Shown here piece by piece: positions 16,948-24,256 of a DNA stretch of 64,000 bases. The notes beneath the pieces were generated by a model. That model did not search any database and was not told where the DNA came from. It worked only from the letters and a program-made list of their open reading frames with translations. The position numbers and the translations under genes are program-made. Numbering within the stretch: position 1 is the stretch's first letter; each line of letters begins with the position of its first letter. Origin of the DNA: Cryobacterium arcticum (GTDB lineage: Bacteria > Actinomycetota > Actinomycetes > Actinomycetales > Microbacteriaceae); assembly GCF_001679725.1 (NCBI RefSeq), contig NZ_CP016282.1:1426001-1490000 (forward strand), read 5' to 3'.

Positions 16948-17802
16948 CTACCGAATCGGCCAGCCCTGCAGCGGCCCCCGTACCGGGCGACCGGTCAGTT
17001 TCGTTTCCCTGATGTGAGTGAGCAACTCGTGGGCGCGTGTGCCATCGGCCACCGGCCAGACGGTCATGGAAAACCCACCCGGCACCTCAAGGATCTGCCA
17101 CGGAAATGTCACGAGCTCGCTTCCGTCGACGCTGATGGGCACTGTCCCTTCGGTCATGGGCCGCGCATCATGATCGATCCACATCTGACTGAAAAGGGGG
17201 CTGTCAACCGCGAGCTGGCCAACGATCTCCCGAAGCCTGGGATTGTCCGGATCCGCGTTGAAGCGCAGAGCGGCAACGGTGCTTCGGGCGATATCGACGA
17301 AATCGGCGTTGTCCGGAAACAGGGTGAGGGCCCCGAAGGCGCTGATCGCGATGTTGTCGCCGTACCAGGCATAGCCGGGGCTCAAATAGTCGGCCATCTC
17401 GTTGATGGCCACGATGTCCTGATTGCTGTCGAAGACGTAGGCCGGCACGTTCGACCAGCTCGAGAGCAATGTCAGCACGTGCTCGCTCAGCGGCACAGGC
17501 GTTCGACTGGAATCCACCGAGGAAGGGCTGGGGCGAGCAATCCGGAAGAAGTATGCCCGCTCCGTCTCGTCAAGCCTGAGGGCGACAGCCAAGCTGTTGA
17601 GCACCTGATCGGACATCTGGTGTCCTTGACCCTGCTCGAGGCGCACGTAGTAATCCCGGCTGATGCCGGCCAACTGGGCGACTTCTTCGCGCCGAAGGCC
17701 CGGAGTCCGTCGATTGTCGAGGGAGAACCCGAACGAGGCAGGATCCAGCCGTACCCGCCTACTACGCAGGTACTGTGCAAGAACCGGTGTTCGGGAGGTC
17801 AC
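16948..17802 (-). CDS. XRE-family regulator with MmyB-like ligand-binding domain
   Basis: A 284-residue regulator. The N-terminal Xre helix-turn-helix is readable (PGLRREEVAQLAGISRDYYV, then RLEQGQG), and the MmyB ligand-binding domain follows (FDSNQDIVAINEMADYLSPG, DIARSTVAALRFNADPDN, LREIVGQLAVDSPLFSQMW). GTG 17802 was chosen because the family normally begins about 40 residues before the HTH helices; the frame continues upstream without conserved content. It is divergent from the UBP-finger/flavoprotein operon 200 bp away and could control it. Members often regulate neighbouring oxidoreductases; ligand unknown. Confidence 0.88.
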   Translation of the reverse strand: MTSRTPVLAQYLRSRRVRLDPASFGFSLDNRRTPGLRREEVAQLAGISRDYYVRLEQGQGHQMSDQVLNSLAVALRLDETERAYFFRIARPSPSSVDSSRTPVPLSEHVLTLLSSWSNVPAYVFDSNQDIVAINEMADYLSPGYAWYGDNIAISAFGALTLFPDNADFVDIARSTVAALRFNADPDNPRLREIVGQLAVDSPLFSQMWIDHDARPMTEGTVPISVDGSELVTFPWQILEVPGGFSMTVWPVADGTRAHELLTHIRETKLTGRPVRGPLQGWPIR

Positions 17803-18002
17803 AGGCGCCCTATCTGAGTCGGCTAACGGAAAAACGTTATCGCATCGCCAGGGAGAAAACCGCTGCCATCCATGCGGTATCGAGGGCTTGCGCCGAGGCG
17901 GATGAGCGTCGCGCCGAATTCGGACAGGTGTAGTACCGCTGAGGCACGCCCCGACCGTACGGTGGACACAATCGTTCACCGAGCACACAAGGAGGGTACG
18001 AG

Positions 18003-18356
18003 ATGGACAACGTCGAGGATTACATCAGGCCAGGTGTGCCGCCGTCCGGTTCGGGATGCGTGGAATGCGACGAAACCGGCAGTTGGTGGCTTCATCTTCG
18101 TCGATGTGCTTTGTGCGGGCACATCGGGTGTTGTGATGACTCGTTGAACAAGCATGCGACGGCGCACGCTCACAGCAGCGGGCATCGCGTCATCCGTAGC
18201 TACGAACCCGAGGAAACCTGGTTCTGGGACTACGGAACGAACACCTTCCTTGACGGCCCGGAGCTGGCCCCACCGTTGAGCCACCCACGATCACAGACGG
18301 TGCCGGGCCCGCAGAACCGAGTTCCGACCAACTGGCAACGGCTCCTGGGGTCATGA
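18003..18356 (+). CDS. UBP-type zinc-finger protein
   Basis: A 117-residue protein built almost entirely of one ZnF-UBP domain. Metal ligands are recognisable: Cys19/Cys22, Cys35/Cys38, Cys43 or Cys44, and histidines 51, 55, 57 and 61 (GHIGCCDDSLNKHATAHAHS). In eukaryotes this finger binds the free C-terminus of ubiquitin. This organism group lacks ubiquitin, although some relatives have Pup, so its bacterial partner is unknown. The start has AAGGAGGG upstream. The stop overlaps the ATG of the flavoprotein gene (ATGA), which implies coupled translation and probably a shared complex or pathway. Confidence 0.9.
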   Translation: MDNVEDYIRPGVPPSGSGCVECDETGSWWLHLRRCALCGHIGCCDDSLNKHATAHAHSSGHRVIRSYEPEETWFWDYGTNTFLDGPELAPPLSHPRSQTVPGPQNRVPTNWQRLLGS

Positions 18357-19612
18357 GCGCACCCGTCGCTGGGGGAGGCCAGCGCATTCGTGTCTTCGAG
18401 CACCCCTACGGGCGGCACGCCTTTGCAATCCGCGACTACCTCACTCGAAGTGGTATCCCGTTCGAGTCGATCACGATCGAGACGGACGAAGAGAGCGTGG
18501 CGCATCTCGGGACCGCTCTCGCGAGCACTCCTCTGCCAGTGGTCGTGTTTCCGGATGGGGCTCGGATAGACGACCCGACACCAGCGCGAATCGCCGAGCA
18601 CTTCGGGTGGATCAATCGTCCACGCCGCAGCTCTTACGACGTCATCGTGTTCGGTGCAGGACCAGCGGGGCTCTCAGCGGCTGTATACGCTGCATCGGAG
18701 GGGCTGGAGGTCGCCGTCATCGAGCGGGACACCGTGGGCGGCCAGGCCGGCTCGAGCAGTCTGATCGAAAACTACCTCGGGTTCTCTCACGGCATTTCCG
18801 GTGCGGCGCTCGCCGAGCAGGCAAAGGAGCAAGCGATCGCATTCGGCGCCGAGTTACTCGTCATGCAACACAGTTTGAGTCGAACATTCGGCGACCATCT
18901 GATGCGAGCCGAACTCGCAGATGGCTCGGCGTTGACTGCCCGCGCGGTGATCTGCGCCACCGGCGTGCAGTGGCGCCGACTCGATCTGCCATCGGAGGAC
19001 GTGCTGTACGGATCAGGAGTGTATTACGGCGCCGGGACCAGCGAGGCCGCCTCATGTGCCGGCGAGCACGTCTATGTTGTCGGTGGAGCGAATTCGGCCG
19101 GTCAGGCCGCCATGAACCTCGCGGCGCACGCGGCGCGGGTCACCGTGCTCGTGCGCGGGCCATCACTCTCGGCAACGATGTCGGCCTACCTGTTGCGACG
19201 ACTGCTGGCCGCCCCCAACATCGAGATCCTCGTGAACACGAGCGTCGCGGCGCTGGAGGGGGACGGACGGCTCCGCGGACTGACCCTCATCTCCGATGGA
19301 ACCACAACCAACGTCACGGCCAATCGGTTGTTCATCTGTATCGGCGGTCGTCCGAACACCGAATGGACGAACAAGACGTCTGTGGCGACGGATGAACGAG
19401 GGTTCCTGCTCACGGGCACCGATGTGACGGCTGAGCACCTTCTGCACTGGCCGCTCGAGCGCCAGCCCCTGTACCTCGAAACGAACCAGCCCGGCGTGTT
19501 CGCGGCGGGGGACGTGCGGGCCAATTCGATCAAGCGCGTTGCTTCGGCGGTCGGGGAGGGGGCCATGGCGGTGGCTCTGACACACCGATATCTGGCTGAG
19601 ACTTTCGGCTAG
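18353..19612 (+). CDS. Thioredoxin-reductase-like FAD/NAD(P) oxidoreductase with N-terminal glutaredoxin-like domain
   Basis: In this 419-residue flavoprotein, residues 10-85 look like a glutaredoxin fold (RIRVFEHPYGRHAFAIRDYL, LPVVVFPDG) without a CxxC. The FAD motif VFGAGPAGLSAAVYAASEG starts near 99 and the NAD(P) motif YVVGGANSAGQAAMNLA near 245. The redox-active CxxC of thioredoxin reductase is missing: the segment reads GSGVYYGAGTSEAASCAGEH. It therefore should not reduce thioredoxin by the usual disulfide route. It is translated directly after the UBP zinc finger, so the two probably work together. Substrate unknown. Confidence 0.88.
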   Translation: MSAPVAGGGQRIRVFEHPYGRHAFAIRDYLTRSGIPFESITIETDEESVAHLGTALASTPLPVVVFPDGARIDDPTPARIAEHFGWINRPRRSSYDVIVFGAGPAGLSAAVYAASEGLEVAVIERDTVGGQAGSSSLIENYLGFSHGISGAALAEQAKEQAIAFGAELLVMQHSLSRTFGDHLMRAELADGSALTARAVICATGVQWRRLDLPSEDVLYGSGVYYGAGTSEAASCAGEHVYVVGGANSAGQAAMNLAAHAARVTVLVRGPSLSATMSAYLLRRLLAAPNIEILVNTSVAALEGDGRLRGLTLISDGTTTNVTANRLFICIGGRPNTEWTNKTSVATDERGFLLTGTDVTAEHLLHWPLERQPLYLETNQPGVFAAGDVRANSIKRVASAVGEGAMAVALTHRYLAETFG

Positions 19613-19654
19613 GCATCGGTCAGACGTGCGGCCCGCCTAATTATCCGCGCAGGT

Positions 19655-20635
19655 TCACGGCTTCACCGGTGGTGCGGGCTCCGGGTCGTCGCTCATGGCG
19701 TCGAGAAAAGCGGCGCTTGGAGCGAAGAACGTGGATCCCGTGACCGCAGTTGAGAAGTCCAGCAACCGGTCGTGGAGCCCCGGCGGATCTCCGATGAACA
19801 TGCGTTGAAGCATGTGCTCGATCACCCAGAGATGGCGCGAATAGCCGATGAAATAGGTGCCGAACTCGTGTGTCGCCGGGCTGCCGAACGGCATGTTGTC
19901 GCGAAGGATGCCGTGCTCAACGCCGTCCACCGTGATCGTGGCGAGTGTCTTATGTGATTTCTGCCCTGAGTCGGCGTCCTCGAGCTCGATGTTGTCGGCC
20001 TTGGTCCGGCCCATAATCGCTTCCTGCTGCTCGGTGGTCAGAGTCCGCCACTCTGCCAGAGGGTGAGTGTATTTCTGCACGACGATGTAGCTCCCTCCGG
20101 CGAACGTCGGGTCCTCCTCGCCCACCAGCGTTACCTCCCGAAGTTCTTGCCCCACGGGGTTGGCCGTTCCGTCCACGAATCCGAGCAGGTCACGTACATC
20201 GAAGTACCGAAAGCCGACCGTCTCGTCGACCACCCGCACCGACCCGCTGAAGAGATCCATGACCTGGCGCTCGAACTCGAAGCATAGGTCGCGTCTGTCG
20301 GCTCGGATATGGAGCAGGATGTCGCCCGGGGTCGATGGAGCGTTGTGGTGCGCGCCGGTGACGGGCCGGAAGGAATGGAGCTCCCGTGGGAGTGGACTGC
20401 GAGTGACCTCGACCCAGGTGCGAGCGCCAATGCCGACTGTGCAGGACAGAGCCGCGTCGAGGTCGCGAAACGCAACGTTCTTGAGGATGTCCGAGATCGC
20501 GGCCAGCGTCGCGCGAACATTCTCGACCGCACCGGGAACGTCTGTCACCGACAGCACAAGAAAGACGGCCGTGCTGCTCAGCGGCGCATCCACACTCTGG
20601 GATTCGATCGGGACACGTCGCGACGACACGCTCAT
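19655..20635 (-). CDS. Dye-decolourising (Dyp-type) haem peroxidase
   Basis: The 326-residue protein carries the family motif GXXDG as GFVDG (152-156, catalytic Asp155). A probable proximal haem ligand His228 lies in GQKSHKTL, and the haem-pocket Arg245 in ILRDNMPFG. No signal peptide is seen, so a cytoplasmic or encapsulin-loaded enzyme is likely; no encapsulin gene is nearby. The ATG overlaps the stop of the upstream PucR-type regulator (ATGA). The chosen start at 20635 rests on that overlap; the longer frame upstream lies inside the regulator gene. It uses peroxide to oxidise phenols, dyes or porphyrins. Confidence 0.92.
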   Translation of the reverse strand: MSVSSRRVPIESQSVDAPLSSTAVFLVLSVTDVPGAVENVRATLAAISDILKNVAFRDLDAALSCTVGIGARTWVEVTRSPLPRELHSFRPVTGAHHNAPSTPGDILLHIRADRRDLCFEFERQVMDLFSGSVRVVDETVGFRYFDVRDLLGFVDGTANPVGQELREVTLVGEEDPTFAGGSYIVVQKYTHPLAEWRTLTTEQQEAIMGRTKADNIELEDADSGQKSHKTLATITVDGVEHGILRDNMPFGSPATHEFGTYFIGYSRHLWVIEHMLQRMFIGDPPGLHDRLLDFSTAVTGSTFFAPSAAFLDAMSDDPEPAPPVKP

Positions 20636-21516
20636 ACGGCGGCCCGACCCAGAACGGCGGGACTCTCGCGGCGTGACTCTGCGGGAGCTGCAGCGGCCGG
20701 GACCGCGGCCCCGTTCCACAAGCGCAGGAGCTTCAGGGCCAGATGCAAGGTGCTGCGTTTGAGGCCATCCCCCAAAGCCTCGCGCACGATCTCGGGCATG
20801 CTCTCGAGTCGGTAGTACAGCGTCGTGCGATGGATGTGCAGTGTTGAACAGGCGCTTGCCACGTTGCATCCGGAATCGAGGTACGTCTCAACGGTCAGCC
20901 TGCGCATGGGGTCGGAACGCCAGAGTTCGTTCGCTGCGGGAGACGCCGAGATTATGAGTTCTGGGTCCCCGCCTATCGCGTGCAGTAGGCGCCAAGCCCC
21001 AAGATCTTCCGCCCGGTTCGAGGGGAGCGTGTCTCCGAGCTGGAGGACGATCTCGGCCGTGGTCCGAGCTTCGTCAATGGCCCGCATCAGATCGTCCTCC
21101 TCGGAGCGGAGGGCGGCCGAGCCGATGGCTGTGACCTGGACCCCTGGGGGTGTCAAAGAGTGAACCCATTCTTCGATGGGAACGTCGGCCCTGCGTTCCG
21201 ACGTCACGAGGATGTAGCCGCCGACGTCCATGAGGACAACCGTGTGATCCCGACCATTCAGCGTCAACGCTCGCTCGAATTCTTCGAGCGAGCCGTTCTC
21301 GATGGCATCGACAAGGAGCGCTCGAACGCGCACATCGCCGTAGGAATCGATCCAGTGTCGCGAGCGCGCCGTGCGAAGCGCGTGCCGGCGCCGTTCACGG
21401 TGGTGACTGTGCAGGTCAAGCAGCACGAAGTGGCGGTCATCCTTGACGTTCCGTAGTGAATCGAAGGCGTTCTCAGTACCGGCAACACGGTTCATCAGGA
21501 CCTCCACTTGGTTCAT
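20632..21516 (-). CDS. PucR/CdaR-type helix-turn-helix regulator
   Basis: A 294-residue regulator. Its C-terminal HTH reads LTVETYLDSGCNVASACSTL, then HIHRTTLYYRLESMPEI, typical of PucR/CdaR proteins. The preceding region (about 90-190) resembles the GGDEF-like CdaR domain (VVLMDVGGYILVTSE). The N-terminus is short compared with full PucR proteins. It is the first gene of a two-gene operon with the Dyp peroxidase, an unusual coupling that suggests control of peroxidase expression. TACAAC lies exactly six bases before the ATG, so the transcript is probably leaderless. Confidence 0.85.
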   Translation of the reverse strand: MNQVEVLMNRVAGTENAFDSLRNVKDDRHFVLLDLHSHHRERRRHALRTARSRHWIDSYGDVRVRALLVDAIENGSLEEFERALTLNGRDHTVVLMDVGGYILVTSERRADVPIEEWVHSLTPPGVQVTAIGSAALRSEEDDLMRAIDEARTTAEIVLQLGDTLPSNRAEDLGAWRLLHAIGGDPELIISASPAANELWRSDPMRRLTVETYLDSGCNVASACSTLHIHRTTLYYRLESMPEIVREALGDGLKRSTLHLALKLLRLWNGAAVPAAAAPAESRRESPAVLGRAAV

Positions 21517-21628
21517 GCGGTAGTTGTACCGCCCAAGGTAAGCGAGGAGGCCGGTCGCGCGCGTGGCCCTCCGAGAGCTACCTTCGTCGGACAGCGCAGG
21601 CCGTGGACGCTGACGGCGCGGGTCGAGG

Positions 21629-21703
21629 TCATTTTCGATAGCTGAAGTGCTTGCCGGTCTGTCCGGTTGCTCCGAACACGAGGAACGTCTGTCGAATGCT
21701 CAC
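21629..21703 (-). pseudogene. NAD(P)H-binding (NmrA/SDR-like) protein, N-terminal remnant
   Basis: A GTG overlapping the stop of the upstream oxidoreductase (GTGA) opens a frame reading SIRQTFLVFGATGQTGKHF, the standard dinucleotide-binding start of NmrA-like NAD(P)H-binding proteins. After GKHF only SYRK and a stop follow. The natural protein would be 200-300 residues long. The rest was evidently removed by a deletion that joined this head to the promoter region of the PucR gene. The intact gene would have been co-transcribed with the oxidoreductase. Confidence 0.7.
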
Positions 21704-22842
21704 TGGGTGATCTCCGTGGGGTCGATGGTGACAACGAGCTTGGTTGCAGAGACGCCCGTGCGGAGTGCCGTCAGGGCCCCAGGCACCCGTTCGAGTCCGC
21801 TGCCGACAATCGTCGGATCGGGTGCCGGCCGGAATTGTCCGCTGCTGAGTGCGACAGGAAGGAAGTCCCGGAAGATGGCTGGGCCGACGGGGGTCTGCAC
21901 GGGAGTGCCGCCCCAAATGCTCGTCACCCGGATGCCGCGCACGCGTGCGAGGAGTGCCCGTGAGCGGGTGAGCGGGTCGGGGTAGGCGGACGCTATGTGC
22001 TTCGTGCCGGAGGTTCGGGCGACGATACGCAGGGCGTGGGTGAGCGCCCCGCTTCCGATCGCCATCGTGCCGGCCAGGTCGCGATGCCCGATCGCTTCCA
22101 CAATCTGACGATCCACCTCCGCGTCGCGGTAGTCGAAGACGGCCTCCGCTCCCAACGACCGCACGAAGTCGTGATTTCGGCGCCCGGCTGTGGCGATAAC
22201 CGTGTAGCCGCTGGCTCGCGCGAGCTGCACAGCGTTGCTGCCGACACTCGTCGAGGCGCCCCACACGAGGACTACGTCTCCACGAGGCGACGGCGACGAG
22301 GTCGGAAGCGGCAGGGCAAGCTGGTCCTTCTCGTACAACCCCGCGGCCGCGGTCGAAAGCCCGAGCGGCAGAACCGCGGCTTGCTCGAACGTCACGGTGT
22401 CGGGCAACTCGGCACAGACCCGCTCGAGCATGGTGACGTACCGCTGGAAGCCACCCTCTTCGGAACTGTTGCGGAGCCGCTCTTGTCCGGCTGCGTAACC
22501 AACGACTCGGTCGCCCACCTGGAATCGTGTCGTTCCGTCGCCGACCGCGGCGATCTCACCGGCCACGTCGCTGCCCAGGACGGTCGGGTACCGCACCCAC
22601 GGAGTCACAAGACGACGGAATGGCCCGGTGATCGCGTCCACGGGGTTCACCGCGACCGCGCGAACTCGCACGACGACCTGTCCCGGACCCGGTGTGGGCA
22701 GGGTCGACGTTCGAACCTCAAAACGTCCTCGAGTATCGAGAAGCCAGAGCGCTTCGTTCGCTGCGTTCACGTTGGTGCCGCTCACGGGCGCAGCGCCGGC
22801 GGCTACCGCGGAATCTGCTGGGTGGCTGTTTGCCGGTGACAT
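21700..22842 (-). CDS. Quinone oxidoreductase-like MDR-family reductase
   Basis: A 380-residue zinc-free medium-chain reductase. The N-terminal domain has LPTPGPGQVVVRVRAVAVNP and YPTVLGSDVAGEIAAVGDG. The NADPH domain contains DVVLVWGASTSVGSNAVQLA. The zinc-binding cysteines of alcohol dehydrogenases are absent. ATG 22842 was preferred over the ATG nine codons upstream because GAAGAGGAG lies eight bases before it. The gene is divergent from a TetR regulator, and the 80 bp between them contain several dyads, so it is probably the regulator's target. Substrates are likely quinones or enals. Confidence 0.88.
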   Translation of the reverse strand: MSPANSHPADSAVAAGAAPVSGTNVNAANEALWLLDTRGRFEVRTSTLPTPGPGQVVVRVRAVAVNPVDAITGPFRRLVTPWVRYPTVLGSDVAGEIAAVGDGTTRFQVGDRVVGYAAGQERLRNSSEEGGFQRYVTMLERVCAELPDTVTFEQAAVLPLGLSTAAAGLYEKDQLALPLPTSSPSPRGDVVLVWGASTSVGSNAVQLARASGYTVIATAGRRNHDFVRSLGAEAVFDYRDAEVDRQIVEAIGHRDLAGTMAIGSGALTHALRIVARTSGTKHIASAYPDPLTRSRALLARVRGIRVTSIWGGTPVQTPVGPAIFRDFLPVALSSGQFRPAPDPTIVGSGLERVPGALTALRTGVSATKLVVTIDPTEITQ

Positions 22843-22856
22843 GTGTGGCTCCTCTT

Positions 22857-22908
22857 CGTGTAATGACATCTCGTGTCATCATATGGCTCATTACACGTCG
22901 TGTCATCA
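22857..22908. promoter_or_regulatory. Nested TetR operator sites in divergent promoter
   Basis: Several overlapping symmetric elements lie between the reductase and TetR genes: ATGACA-TCTCG-TGTCAT (22863-22879), ACACG-T-CGTGT (22893-22903) and a wider 10-bp inverted repeat CGTGTAATGA / TCATTACACG (22857-22866 and 22888-22897). GTGTCATCA occurs twice, at 22873 and 22900, 27 bp apart. The arrangement suggests two TetR dimers bound side by side that repress both genes. Confidence 0.65.
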
Positions 22909-22922
22909 CGTACACTCGTTTT

Positions 22923-23480
22923 ATGCGATGGGCCCCAGATGCACGCGGCCGTCTCCAAGGAGCGGCGCTTGAGCTGTTCTCCGAGCAGGGCTACTCCGCG
23001 ACGACCGTTCCCCAGATCACCGCCCGGGCTGGCCTGACGACGAGAACGTTCTTCCGCTATTTCGCGGACAAACGAGAAGTGATCTTCGGCGGCGATGAGA
23101 TCCCGGAACGCGCCGCCCAGCTGATCTCCGAGGCCCCCGCCGGCCTGGAGCCCATGGACGTGATCCGACTCGTGTTGCACCGGGTTGCGACCGAGCAGTT
23201 CGAGGAGCATCGGAAGCAGACTGCGGCGGTGCGCGCAATCATCCACTCGAACGACTCGCTCCGCGACCGGGATGCTCGCAAGCGCGACGACCTCGTCCGG
23301 GCCGCTCGCACCGCCTTCATCGAGCGCGGCGAGTCGCCCCTCCGGGCCACCGTTGTCGCGGAGCTGGGCATCCTCATTTTCCAGGTCGCTCTCGACGAAT
23401 GGGCGATCGATGAAGAAGCACGGTCGATGACGAGCGTCGTCGACGCCGTCATGACCCTGGTTGCCGCGGTTTCTCTCTGA
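22923..23480 (+). CDS. TetR-family transcriptional regulator
   Basis: A 185-residue TetR repressor with the N-terminal HTH GYSATTVPQITARAGLTTRT followed by FFRYFADKREVIF (about residues 22-55). The C-terminal ligand domain is unremarkable. TACACT sits exactly six bases before ATG 22923, so the gene is probably leaderless; a long open frame extending upstream overlaps the divergent gene and is rejected. It is divergent from the quinone-oxidoreductase-like gene and probably controls it, perhaps in response to electrophiles or quinones. Confidence 0.9.
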   Translation: MRWAPDARGRLQGAALELFSEQGYSATTVPQITARAGLTTRTFFRYFADKREVIFGGDEIPERAAQLISEAPAGLEPMDVIRLVLHRVATEQFEEHRKQTAAVRAIIHSNDSLRDRDARKRDDLVRAARTAFIERGESPLRATVVAELGILIFQVALDEWAIDEEARSMTSVVDAVMTLVAAVSL

Positions 23481-23593
23481 CCTGGCCCGCCTCGGACGCT
23501 GGGGCTCACCTTGTGAAGTTCAGCCGGTGCGGGTGAAGACGCCGAGAGCTCTGGCAGCGCGGCGAGCCGATCGGCGGGGTGGATCAGCCGTGA

Positions 23594-23773
23594 GCGCCGC
23601 TTCTCGCGCTGATGAGACAGGGCGTCACCCTCGACGCGGCCTCTCGCAGGCTCGGGATCAATCCGCGAACGGGTCGGCGTCGCATTGCGGCGGCGATGGA
23701 GCAGTACGGCGTGTCGACATTGTTCGCCTTGGATGTGGCGTGGGCCGCTGACGGGAAGCCCACCGCACGCTGA
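23594..23773 (+). pseudogene. LuxR-type regulator remnant (C-terminal HTH)
   Basis: Directly after a stop codon at 23591, the plus strand reads APLLALMRQGVTLDAASRRL, then GINPRTGRRRIAAAMEQYGV and STLFALDVAWAADG. This is the end of a LuxR/GerE-type helix-turn-helix as found in single-domain actinobacterial regulators. There is no start codon or upstream domain in the same frame. The fragment lies in the degraded stretch between the TetR gene and the Gfo/Idh operon. Confidence 0.55.
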
Positions 23774-23871
23774 GCGGTGGCCTCGGCTTACTGAATGCGC
23801 CGACGGCACCGAGGGCGGCAGCCCATGCTGTGCACCGCGAAGATGGTGGTCGTCGACAGATCGTCGACTGC

Positions 23872-24240
23872 TCAGCCGCCGAACCGCAGGAGCCTGACGC
23901 CGTGGGCCTCCACCTCGAGAGACAGGGATCCGTCGACGACGCTGAGGAGCTCGCCGGCCCACACGTCATACGCCTCGCCCCAGCCGGAGCACCAAAGGTC
24001 GGCGAGGGACCGGCCCGTGCGGCGACTTCGGCGAACGACGTTCCCACGGCAAACGGTAGAACACCTCGGTCTCGTAGCGCTGCAGGACGGGAAGCCGGCG
24101 CTGCGGCCGTGCCGAACGCGCCCACTCCACGTCGTTCGCGATCACCCGGCGCACGTGAGTGTGCATGCCGTCGAGATAATGGCGCGCACCTTCTCCTCGA
24201 TCTGCTGGTGGTGGTTCTCGCCCCAGACGAGAACGTTCAC
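23872..24240 (-). pseudogene. Fused remnants: ThuA-like head and glycosidase-like tail
   Basis: A GTG 17 bases after the Gfo/Idh stop opens VNVLVWGENHHQQIEEKVRA, the start of a ThuA (trehalose-utilisation) protein. One missing base shifts the expected continuation YLDGMHT into another frame, and ThuA similarity ends there. From 24000 downward the first frame reads AYDVWAGELLSVVDGSLSLE followed by VEAHGVRLLRFGG and a stop. This resembles the C-terminal beta domain of GH27/GH36 alpha-galactosidases. The stretch therefore seems to join the head of one gene to the tail of another after a deletion. The ThuA part is more certain than the glycosidase part. Confidence 0.5.
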
Positions 24241-24256
24241 GGGGAGTCGGATGTGG

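Noticed and set aside
22692..22922. Upstream extension of the TetR protein
   Set aside because: The frame is open but overlaps the divergent reductase and the operators; the HTH starts properly after ATG 22923 with a leaderless promoter in front.
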